Assembly (NCBI RefSeq): GCF_023065955.2
Contig: NC_079873.1
Location: 12,724,566 to 12,788,565, forward strand
DNA length: 64,000 nucleotides
Origin: Ursus arctos
Lineage: Eukaryota > Chordata > Mammalia > Carnivora > Ursidae
Reading direction: 5' to 3'
Position numbers and translations under genes: made by a program. The notes under the pieces are model-generated. The model saw nothing but the letters and a program-made list of their open reading frames with translations, was not told where the DNA came from and did not search any database. This document shows, one piece after another, positions 50,412 to 62,400 of the stretch (position 1 is the stretch's first letter; each line of letters opens with the position of its first letter).

Positions 50412-53400
50412 CAACCTATTAAAAAATACAATTAATGACTACCATAAAGGAAGGGAGGGAATAGGATGGAGGAGAGAGGAACGAAAGTGGATTTCTAAAA
50501 ATCAGCGGTTCTCAATGGGGGCTATTTTGCCCATGGCCCCAGGGGATCTTTGGCTGCAATTTTTAGTGTCATAATTGGGGGTTGGGAGGAGTGTACTACT
50601 GACATCTAGTGGGTAGAGGCCAAGGAGGCTCCTGAATATTCTACAGTGCACAGGACAGCCCCCCACCACAAAGAATAATCCAGCCCAAAATGCAGTAGTG
50701 CAAACTGTATATCTAATGAGGGACTTGTGTTTACATAAAGAACTCTTACCTAATAATACAAAGACAAATAACCCAGCTTAAAAACAGGCAAAGGACCTGA
50801 ACAGACATTTCCCCAAAGATGATATACAAGTGGCCAATAAGCCCATGAAAAGATGCTCAATACCCTCAGTGACCAGGGAAATGCAAATCACAGCCACAAG
50901 GAGATACAACTTCACAGCCACCGGGATGGCTATAACCAAAAAGACAGACAGCAATGGGGCATCTGGCTGGCTCGGTCAGTAGAGCATGCAACTCTTGATC
51001 CCAGAGTTGTAAGGTCAAGCCCCAAGTTGGGTGTAGAGATTACGTAAAAATAAAATCTTTTTAAAAAAAGGAGAGAGAGAGGTAATAGCAAATGTTGAGG
51101 AAGTAAAGAAACTGGGACCGTCATATACTGCTGGTGGGGATATAAGTTGTTGCACCCACTGTAGAAAACAGTGGGACAGTTCCTCAAAAGCTCAAACAGA
51201 CAGAATCCACATGACTTACAACCCCACTCCTAGGTGTATATGCCCAGATGAAATGAAAACAGGTCCACACCACAACTTGTATACCAATGGTCATAGCAGC
51301 ATCATTCATAATAGTCAAAGAGTAGAAATAACCCAAATGTCCATCAATGGATGAAAGGATTAATAAAATTTGTTGAGTCCATCGAATGGAATATTATTCA
51401 GCAAGAAAAAGAAACAAAGTGCTGGCAGATGCTATAACACAGACAGACATTGACACCATTATATTAAGTGAAAGAAGTCAGTCACAGAAGGCCACGTATT
51501 GTATGATTCCATTTACATGAAATGCCCAGAATAGGCAAATCCACAGAGACACAAAACAGAGTAATGGTTACCTAGAGCTGGGGGTGAGAGTAGGTTGGGG
51601 GTGTCAGCTAAGGGGTGTCAGGTTTCTTTTGAGGTAATGAGAATGGTCTGAAATGGATTGTGATAATGGTCGCACAGATCTGTGAATATGCTAAAAGCCA
51701 CTGGATTATGCACTTCAAATGGCTAAATTTTTTGGTATGTGAGTTACATCTCAATAAAACTGTTTAAAAAAAAGTGATCACGGGACATGGGGGGGCAGTC
51801 GGGTACCTGGGTGGCTCAGTCAGTTAAAATTCTGCCTTTGGCTCGTGGTCATGATCTCAGGGTCCTACTCAGCAGGAAGTCTGCTTTTCCCTCTCCCCCA
51901 GCTCATGCTCACATATGCTCTCTCTCTCTCCCTCTCTCTCTCAAATAAATAAAATCTTAAAAAAAAAAAAAAAAAGAAAGAAAGAAAAGAAAAGAAAAGA
52001 AAGTGATCATGGGGCACCTAGCTGGCTCAGTAGAAAGTACATGCTACTGATGATCTCGTGATCATGAGTTCGAGCCCCACATTGGGTGTAGACATTACCA
52101 AAAATAAATAATAAATAAACTTAAAAAAAAACCCATCACAGTGGTGAGGTATGCACTCTGGCAGAGATGGGCACGAGGCACAGAAGGCAGAGGCAAGGAA
52201 ACACCGGAGGTCAGGATAGCCTTCCCAGGATGAAGAGGAAGTTGTCAGTCATCAGGTTTGGTTTACTTTTTAAATTAAATTCTTCATTGGTTTCATTGAG
52301 ATTCTAGGGGAAGGAGGTTGCAGGAACGGGTACATCTCAGGTATGGGGAATCTCAGGATACATTTGAAAACATCGTTCAGGTTGTCCAAATGTAAGTCCT
52401 AAGCATGGCAGCGACGGGGACACCTCGACTTGAATTACAGTAGCCCCCCTTCTCCATGGTTTCATGCTGTTGGAGGGGCAGCATAGCCCGATGCTGTGAC
52501 ATCATCTCACCCCACAGGCGTTTCGTCAGCCCACATCATCACGAGAAGGGTGAGGGCAGCACAATACGACATTTTGAGAGACAGTGAGAGACCACACTTA
52601 CATAACTCTTATTATAGTATAGAATTATCATTATCCTACTTTATTATTGGTTATTGCTCATCTCTTATTGCGCCTCGTTTATGAATTAAACTCTACCATA
52701 GACATGGAAGAGTAGAAAAAAATAGAGTATATATAGGGCTGGGTACCATCTGCGGTTTCAGGCATCCACTGGGGGGTCTTGGCACATATTCCCCACGGAT
52801 AAGGGGGGGACTACGGTAGCAAAGCCGCAGGTGACAGAGCACAGTGGCCTTCCATCCCAGCCAAGAACCTTGGACTGGATATTTTATAGGAAAAAGAATC
52901 AGTGAAAGATGAGGAGCCGCTCAAGAAAGGTCGTCACCCTTGTTTTAGAAAGGCAGGTGACCGCCAATATGGAAACTAGACAGTCAGGGCAAGAGCCTGG
53001 AGACAGGACAGCCCACATATTAACATTAGCTATTATAAATTGTTGTCACAGTGGAGTTAATCCTTTCCTACACGCGACGCTTGAAAACTGCTGCAAAAAG
53101 CAATCAGTCCAGGACTGTGTGTTTCTTCAAGGCGCAGCTGACAAGAGGGCCTATTGAGAGCAGAGCCGTTTGATATAAAAATAATAATAGTAATAATAAT
53201 AATAAAATCATGTCTAATTTAAAATGTCCTGATGTTGAAAGGAAAACATAATAATAATCTTCCCTCATGCGTTTAGGCCAGAGCCAGAAACAAAATGACA
53301 ATAACCCAACCCAGAAAGATAAACAAGCCACTTACCACAGGAACACAGGCATTTGGCTCAAATTCTGTGGAATCAGCATCTGAAGATTAAGAAATGAGGT

Positions 53401-56400
53401 CAATAACTCACCAGTATTGCTGAAAAATATTTTAAGTAATAAGAATTTTTTTAATAAAAGGTTATTAGCAAATAGCAGGCCTACCTTTCAAGTTAAGGCA
53501 GTTTCTTGCAAACTCTATCACTGCTAGCTGCATCCCGAGGCAAACTCCTATTTGGAAAAGCATATATATAAAGCAAATGAACACATTTTGTATTACTTCA
53601 TATTTCCTATTCCTTTGTTTACTGTCCATCTCCTTTATCTAGCAGGCAGGCTCGAGGGAGCAAGACTGCCTGCCGGGTTCACTACTGTACCCTCTGCACT
53701 CAGAACATCTGTGGCAGAGGCAGGAGGGGGGATTAGACCACCCGGCCTTCAGGAAGAAGGAATTCAAGCTCAGAAAAGGGCAAGAGAAGACAGGGCAAGG
53801 TCCAAAAGGCAAATGTGCCTCTTTCCAAATGTGCCTCTAAATCGAGGCGTATGGGTGGGATGCAGGGCTGTCCCAGAGCACCTGATTCCTTCCAAGAACG
53901 TCTATCAACACCCCGACTCAAGAGGGAGACTTGACAATTCCTCTTCTCAGAGCGCAGCCTGAGGCGGGCCAGCGGGGTGGGATCTAAGGAGCAGGACGTC
54001 TGTGCCAGGCTGCTGGGCCCAGAACAGCCCTATAACCTGCCTGCAAGAGAAGGGCAGCAGCTGGGGGAAGCTGGCATCTCCACTGCGGGCTTGAGCATGC
54101 TGGCGAGCAGGGAAGGGAGGTGCAAGATGGAACGGAACAGAGAGCTTAATAAGGAGGAAAACAAACACCTGGGTAGCCCCCAGCCCATTGCCACACGGAT
54201 GGGCCCTTCACCCATCTCCACATCCACCAATTGTCTCCACTCAACAAATGCTAAGGAGCGTTCCAGATGTTTTTATAGACCTGTCTAAGGTATACAAGGG
54301 ACTCATCAGAGAAGAGCAATCAGTATACTTGGCACACTACAGCAAAGGTTGGTGAGCACGAAACAGCTGAGTGCTTTGGGGGGGAACTTCAGAAAGCTCC
54401 AAATGGCTAGGACGGAAAGAGACTCTGTGTTAAAGAGAAAGCTGAAGAGTTGCGAGCTATTCTATACAGCGAAAACTATGTGAAGAACACCAACCGCCTT
54501 TAGACAAAAACCGAACAAGATTACTTCAGAAGCAAACAGTGACCCAGACCAGCTTAGACGGGCAAAACAAAGCAACGTATCAAGGTATCTAATTACTCCC
54601 GCTTCTCTTTTGAAAATGGATCCAAAGTGGAGAGCTTGTAGGAAGCTATTCAAAGGACGGAGGAGGTGGAGAAAATGAACAGTCTGCTGCTATTGTAAAA
54701 GGCCCAGAAGCCAGTCCACTGGGTCATAAACCCACCAGTACAGCCAAGCACAGTGAGAAACACAGGCCTCTCCTCCACTTCCTGTCCCACACCCCCCACC
54801 CCCGCCCGAATCCCCAGCCGCAGAGCTGCCTGCCTTTCCCCCACTGAGGGGCCATTTCGTCTGGTTCACTGGCCCAGAAGCCATGCTTTAACATTTGAAC
54901 AAAGACATTAAAAAGACCTGGCTCTACCAAATTTTAGCAGAGCTCTTCCTGTGACATAAGATGGTGTCTTCTAGCTCGAACTGGTGAAAAGATGGATCTG
55001 AGTGAAAATGGGAGAAGGTAAGGGTGGGTGTACACAGCAACTTCTCCCAGCTTCTTGCTACCCAACCAGAACACTGCTAAGTTGTCCCAGGTCAACCACC
55101 TTTTCTACAAAGGGCCAGACAGTAAAGATTTTAGGCTTTGCAGGCTGTAGGTCTCCAAATCTACCACTGAATCATAAAAGCAGCCACAGATAATATGTAA
55201 ACAAATTGGTGTGCTTTATTCCCATAAAATCTTATTTACAAAAACAGGACAGAGTTCGTGGGCCCCTGTGGCAGACTATGGCACCTGAATATTCAAATCC
55301 AAGTTCATACCTTTCATGTTAACAAGCCCTATGAAATGTTACCCCTACTAGATATCAACAATATAATCAACTCATAGTTAAGATGCATAAACTAAAGTTT
55401 TACCCAGGAAAGGGATCTTCTTTGCCCGTGCCCAAGAAATGGCCTGGAGTTTTCCCAATGTTCCTCGGATTCCGAAGCCTCCCGGCACAAGAACGCCACT
55501 GCAATCAACACAAGACGAGGGTGAATTAGACATTGGTTTTCTTTTTAAGACTCTTATTTTCAGCCACTCAGGCTTACTGATCCCAAGTCCAACACTTGGC
55601 ATGATTGCTAGAGAATATACTTGAGGTCTATTTTCAGAATCAACTGCATGATTTCATATCCTGAACTTTCTTCCGAAAATCCTCCCAATATTATGAAGAA
55701 GAGGCAATAATTTTTCACAACTGACTTCGATACATATTTTCTGATAGGTCTTTGTGGTATGTGAGCATAGTGACTGAGAAACTCAACTAAATTACAAATG
55801 CCACTGAGAGAATTATCTGAACAAAAAAAAAGGTTAAGGTTCTTTTAAAAGCACTGTTAGAGGGGCACCTGGGTGGCTCAGTCGTTAAGCATCTGCCTTC
55901 GGCTCAGGTCATGATCCCAGGGCCCTGGGGTCGAGCCCCACATCGGGCTCCCTGCTCAGTGGGAAGCCTGCTTCTCCCTCTCCCACTCCCCCTGCTTGTG
56001 TTCCCTCTCTCGCTGCCTCTCTCTCTGTCAAATAAATAAATAAAATCTTTTTAAAAATAAAATAAAATAAAAGCACTATTAGAAAAATGCTAAGATCTCT
56101 TGCATAATCAGAAAGAGTTAAAGTGGTAAAATCAGCCTAAGACTTCAATTGCTAGTTAAATAGTGGCACATGAAAGTTTCCTGGCTAGGAGACACTTTGG
56201 AGACCTTCCAGGCAAACACTCATCGGAGAAAACAAGAGTTCAAGAACTAACTGGGAAGGTCATGCTACCCTCACAATACGATGCTGCCCCCAAAAGTTCT
56301 GTTGATTACTTATAAAATAAAACCTACAATCAAATGATGTAAAAAAGAAAATATAATCAAGAGACAAGAGTTGTCATCCTTGTACTTTACTGTTGCATAT

Positions 56401-59400
56401 GTAAGATCTATTTCTGCATCTTTCAGTAGAATCAACACACTTTCTCCCCAAAACAGAATCCTCACCGTCCCCTGAAATAAAACCCACCTCCATTGCACAT
56501 GCCACAAACATGAACGTGGCACGTTTCAAAGCGAACGAGGTGAGGGTGCAGCATGACCGCCCTTAATGACCACGAGTACGACAGACTACCTTTCAAAAAT
56601 GCACAAAAATCAGGAATTGGGGTTAATCAAATCGTTATGGAGAAAGCACAATGGCATTCTCCTAATTCGTATGGACAGTCCTCGGCACTCACTCAGCTTT
56701 GCATAGCTTCTGCCAAGCTTCATGGAATTTCACAGGGTCCTCAGTTTCGGTGGTCTGCTCCAGATCAATGGAGTCTATGTACTAAAAAACATCCAATAGA
56801 TTAAAAGAACATTTAAGAAAAGTAGATACTCAAAAATACTTGAGGCATCTAACACTACGACCCAACTATTCAAAAACTACTCATTTTGCAAACACTGCGC
56901 TGGTCACTTAGGATAGAAAAGCATGATCTCTGTCTTGGGGCTCTTATAATCTTCCAGGAAGACTCAGAACCAAATACACAGGCATGCGCACCATAGCGTG
57001 AAAGTGGCTGTGATGGGCAAAGAGAATGCTGTGGAAATAAGTAGGTGCCACTCTTCATCTAGACCTCGACCCTGCAGGAAAGATGGGAAGAAGCACCAAC
57101 AGGGAAGGTCTCTAGGGAGGTGATGTCCGAGCAGTTCAGCCCTCGAGGATGAGCCTGTGCGTGCATGTGGGGAGGCTGGCGGGAACGTGTGTGGAAGACA
57201 CAGGGAGGAGGGGAGGCAAAGGAACTGCTTGCATGAAACCGCAGAGGAAAGAGACAGAGGGGTGGTCACTCTGGGCCCTCAAAGAAGACTCCACCCAGGG
57301 AGAGGAAAAGTTTACACTTGAAGCCACTGGAAGGTCTTAAGGAACAGAGAGAACAGAGAGAGACTTTAGAAGGATCACAGTGCTATGAGGTGGAAAATGG
57401 AGGGAAGACAGCAAACCAGTCAGGAAGCTGCTGCAGTGAGCCAGGCGAGGTAAACACAGAAGCAAAGTGGTCTAAAAAGAATATGATGAGACCGATTCAA
57501 ACAGTACTTTGAGGAAACGAATGTCAACAAATTCTGTCAACTGGGAAATCATGTACAACGACTCCTATGTATACAATAGTCCATACAGACCTATATTACT
57601 TTAGTATTTATTTCGTAAAAATTACTATCTGAATATATCTTAACATACAAACTTATAAAGGCTTTATAAAATTTGTAATCATTAGCCATTTTCCTATTGC
57701 TCTTTTCTTTTCTCTACGAGGGGCTGGGGAACTTGGAGGAGCAGGAAGAGCGGAAAGGGAAGTGTTCCGTGGAAAGCCACAAATAAAAAGTGATTACATG
57801 GGCACCAGGGTGGCTCAGTCGGTTGAGCGTGGGGCTCTTGATTTAGGCTCAGGTCATGATCTCAGGGCCATGAGATCGAGCCCCACGTCTGGCTCCTTGT
57901 TCAACAGGGAGTCTGCTGGAGATTCTCTCTCCGCCTCCTCAACCCTCCCCCCATGCTCTCTCTTAAAAATAAATAAATAAATCTTTTTTAAAAAAGCGAT
58001 TAGGATAGGAGGAGGCTAGAAAGGTGAGAGAAAAGTCAGATAGGTCCTAAGTTGGATGTTACTAAATTTCTTAGATGCAGGGGCGCCTGGGTGGTTCAGT
58101 TGGTTAAGCATCTGCCTTTGGCTCAGGTCATGATCCCAGGGTCCTGGGATCAAGCCCCATATTGGGCTCCCTGCTCAGTGGGGAGCCTGCTTCTCCCTTT
58201 CTCCCTTTCCCCGCACCACTTGTGTTTTCTCTGTCTCTCTCAAATAAACAAATAAAATCCTTAAAAATAAATTTTCTTAGATGCATACATGTACCTTTTT
58301 GCTCATTATATAAATATTTCAGCACTTAAATCAAGATAATAAGGCTTGCTTAAACCATGGTATACCTGTATAGAATATCATTAAATATAACATATATATG
58401 TATGTTTAGAAAGATGTGTATCAAACTGGGAACGACAGGTACAGCAGAGAAGGAGGATTTCAGCATTTTACATGATGCTTTGCTTAAATTTCCTACACTG
58501 GGCATGTACTACTTCTCTATGTAACAAAGACAAAGCATACACTCAAGCTACATATATGAAGTCCCCCAGACTTCATCCCATACACCTTTTCCCTTTGCTG
58601 ACTCTGGTCTGTATCCTCTCACTGTATTAAATCTTAGCCACAAGTCGGGCTATACGCTGAGGACTGTGAGTTCTCCTGGTGACATCAATCCTGGCGGCAG
58701 TCTTGAGGGTCCTTCGACACAACCTGCCTCTGGAACACGAGATATCACAGTGAACGACTGAAATATGCGGAAGACCAGCCAGGGGCTCACCATCAGATTC
58801 AACTTGTGGTTGATGGCCAAGGCTGAATGTTCCAGGGCTTTGAACACGGAGGCGTAGCAGTCCCTGAGCTTGGTATATTTGCCAACCAAGGCTATGGAGC
58901 ACGTTTTCTGCAACCTTTCATACCTGAGACGAAAGACAAGCTTGAGGGTTATATGCATGTAGCGTAACATCACAAATACAATGACAGCCACTGTTCTTAT
59001 CCCAAGGCACTTCTTAAAACCTTAAGGGCAGATAAGCCTCGAACTTGATGTGCTTGACTCGAATCCCCACCCACCCCTAGTGAATGGAAATCTGTGTGTC
59101 AACAGATTGCAAAATCATAAGCAACCCCAATGTTGGCTTACATAAGCGGGCACAGACATAAACCCAAGGAAAGCATATCAGAGAAACAGTTAAAAGCATT
59201 AAAAATAAAAAAGCTCTCCCCATCTCATAAACATGAGCTGTCCTTAAATTCGTTTATAAGGTGACACTGTATAAGAAAATGCATTCTGAATGTCAAAAGG
59301 AAGCATTTCAATATTAACTTTGTAAGGTGACATTATATAAGAAAATCCATTCAGACTGTCTACATTAAAAACGGCTCCAGTCCCGGCTGGCCCACAAAGG

Positions 59401-62400
59401 CAGGTTATTCACGGCATGCCTGAAGAATGGCACTAAGAGAACTCTTTAAAATATTACGAGCCATTTAGATCATGTTTATGAGAAAACTCCATTCCACATA
59501 AGACGCTCAATCACATTCTACCACCAAAGACACAATGTTTACTGTTGCTTTTGTTAGGAACTCCGCACAATGAACATGAAAATTGGTCTGGTACTAAGTA
59601 TGTAGAAACATCATCTTGGGGTTGAAGATGTGTTAGGGCCTGGAAGCAAACCCTTCCCCGAACACCTTAGAACAGAAAGGTTACCGTGAGCGGGACTATT
59701 CCTCTTTCAAACCGACATCTGCAAAGGGTGCCAGAGAAACATGATTGCAAACAGGCTGGGAGGGGAAAAATGCTAAGAAGCGAAGAAGTTCGAACTGACG
59801 GTAAAGGTGACTTTCGAGGAAGGCGACCGAAGTACCCCAGAGAAAGCTGCTAACCCTTTAGCTTGCTACTGAATTTTACGTCACTCCGGAGATTGCGCAG
59901 CTGCTCATGCTTCAGCCATCCCTACGCAAAGGACATAGGTGACAAAGCAAGTTTGTACCATGGCAAGATTTCGATACCATGTCAGAGGGAAGCGCTTCCC
60001 GTGCCAGGTTTGGGCCTGGGGAACGGGTGGTCACCAGCACATTTGAGCACACCAGCCGGGCAGAGCCCTTGCCCCCTATTCTCACCCCTCCACAGAAGGA
60101 GGGATGTCCGCTCCGCTCCCGGGAAGGAAGCAGGACTGGGGTCAGCACCACCAGCTCCTCCTTCTGCTCACTCAGTGCGGTCTATCCAGGGGAGGAGGAG
60201 TCACTCAGCGGCTGGGGGACACAGGCCACATGTCCCGGGGAGAAGGGCTCCCGTCCAGGAAGGCTATGTATCCTGAGCGCACTCCCCTCGTGCTCTCTTT
60301 CGTTCTCAGGCCTGCAGGCGAGGCTCACGGCGCCCTGCCCAGACCAGCCAAGCTCTCACCTGCTCTCCACCTGGCCATCAGCTGGGCGTGAGGGGCCAGC
60401 CACTGAGGCTGCTGTGAGCCACTTTGCAGCCCCACCCCACACGCGGGTCCTCAGGGAGGCGAGCTGTCTCCGCTCTGGCCTGGGGTCCCAGGCGAGCTCT
60501 GCCATCCAGTTCAACCAGGGACCCCCGGCCTCTGAACAGCACCACATCTCCATGAACAAGGCTGCCCTCTGACCTCTGTTTGCCTTCCTGTATCTCTCTA
60601 CAGGCTGTACTGAGGGGACGGCGCATACCATCATTACCAATAAACCAACATCACCACGAGGGATGATGCTTTTGCTTGAAGACTGCGGTGAGCTGAATGG
60701 TGGCCCCCAAAAACCTATGTCCCCCAGAACCTGTGGATGTGACCATATCTGGAAGAAGGGTCTTTGCAGATACAATTAAGTTAAGGATCTCGAGATGAGA
60801 TCATCCTGGATTGGGATGGGCCCTAAATCCAAAGACAAGCATCCTAAACAAGAAGAGAAGAGGAGGGGCAGAAAAAAGAGAGAGAGAGAAGAAGAGAAGA
60901 GGAGAGACACACAGAAGGCCATGCAATGACAGAGGCAGAAACTGGGGACACCAAGGATTCCGGCAGCCCCAGAAGCTGGAAGGGTTTTTCCCTCAGAGCC
61001 TCCAGAAGAAACCAATCCTGCTGCCTGCCTTGATTTTGAACTTCTGACCTCTACAACTGTGAGAGAGCACGTTTCTGATATTTTATGCACCCAGCTTGCG
61101 GTCATTTGTTACAGCTGCCAAGGAAACTAACATGAAGACCACACACTGGCTTTGAAAAGCACAAAAGCTCAGAGTATAATTTACAACTATTTCCAATAAA
61201 AGGAGTTATATATTAAAATTTCTAGTGCTTAAAGAGGGTCAGCCCCAAGCTACTCAGAAAATTCCCCCAAAGCGACTGATTCCTTCAGCATTTCGGAGGG
61301 CAGGGGCTTAACTGTATCATCATGCAGGAGAGTACCTAAGTTCAGAAACTGCACTTTGGGGGCGCCTGGGTGGCACAGCGGTTAAGCGGCTGCTTTCGGC
61401 TCAGGGCGTGATCCTGGCGTTATGGGATCGAGCCCCACATCAGGCTCTTCCGCTATGAGCCTGCTTCTTCCTCTCCCACTCCCCCTGCTTGTGTTCCCTC
61501 TCTCGCTGCCTGTCTCTATCTCTGTCGAATAAATAAATAAAATCTTAAAAAAAAAAAAAAAGAAACTGCACTTTGTTCCTGATTTTACTTGCCTCAGAAA
61601 TTCCAAGACACTTTTTAAATTTTGAAGTGACAGGGCAAGAGCACTTCAATCTACTGATCATCTACCAAGATCAGTGATTTTGTCACCATCAAACCATTTT
61701 AATTACTGTTATCAACCTCAGTAACCAATACTCAGCACCCAATGTAAGATTAAGGTCTTACGGTTTTTCTCTCATAATTATCACAATGTGGGTAGTAGTA
61801 GCCCCCTGTTATATATGGATGGGAGAACAAGTCCAGAGAGGTTAAGTAGTCCACCCAAACTCACACAGCTAGTGAGAGGAGAAGCTGGGATCTGAGTCCA
61901 GAGTGCCTGATGCTGGAGCGTACTTTTTTTTTTTTTAATTGAGATACAAGTGACAACATTATATTAGTTTCAGGTATACAACATAATGATTCAATGTTTT
62001 TATGTATTACAAAACAATCACCACAATAAGTATAATTAACATCCATCACCACACAGTTACAGTTTTTTTTCTTATGATGAGAACTTTCAAGATCTACTCC
62101 TTAGCAACACCAGAGCCGATGTTTGTAACGGCTGCACCTTACCCAAGCTGCACGAAGAGCCAGGCAGTCAGGACTTTAGGGAGTTATGCCTTTCTTTTAC
62201 TAAGTGTAGTAAGAGAAAACAGCTGACAGGGATTTAATTTCCATATGACTTCAAATGAGACAAGCCTTGCTGAAATTAATATCGTGGTCTTGAAGCTAGA
62301 ACCTGTCTAAGGTTTTAATAACAGTGCTGCCAGTTAATAACTGCAGAATGGAGCAATAATGATAGAGTCTAAACCTTTCATTCGAAGGGGGTTTTCTTTA

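Larger units (their letters stand above)
29088..53335. other. 24 kb CTPS2 intron hosting S100G
   Basis: S100G occupies 38150-42270. The flanks hold an L2, SINE clusters (notably 43.5-45.3 kb), an LTR relic (33.8-34.5 kb), an L1 (50.7-51.8 kb) and a Tigger element (52.4-52.8 kb). No recognisable gene or repeat lies in 30540-31590, 36150-38040 or 46760-48880. Confidence 0.7.

Noticed and set aside
50332..50574. Frame with [12 protein letters not shown] repeats
   Set aside because: Translation of the GAAA microsatellite.
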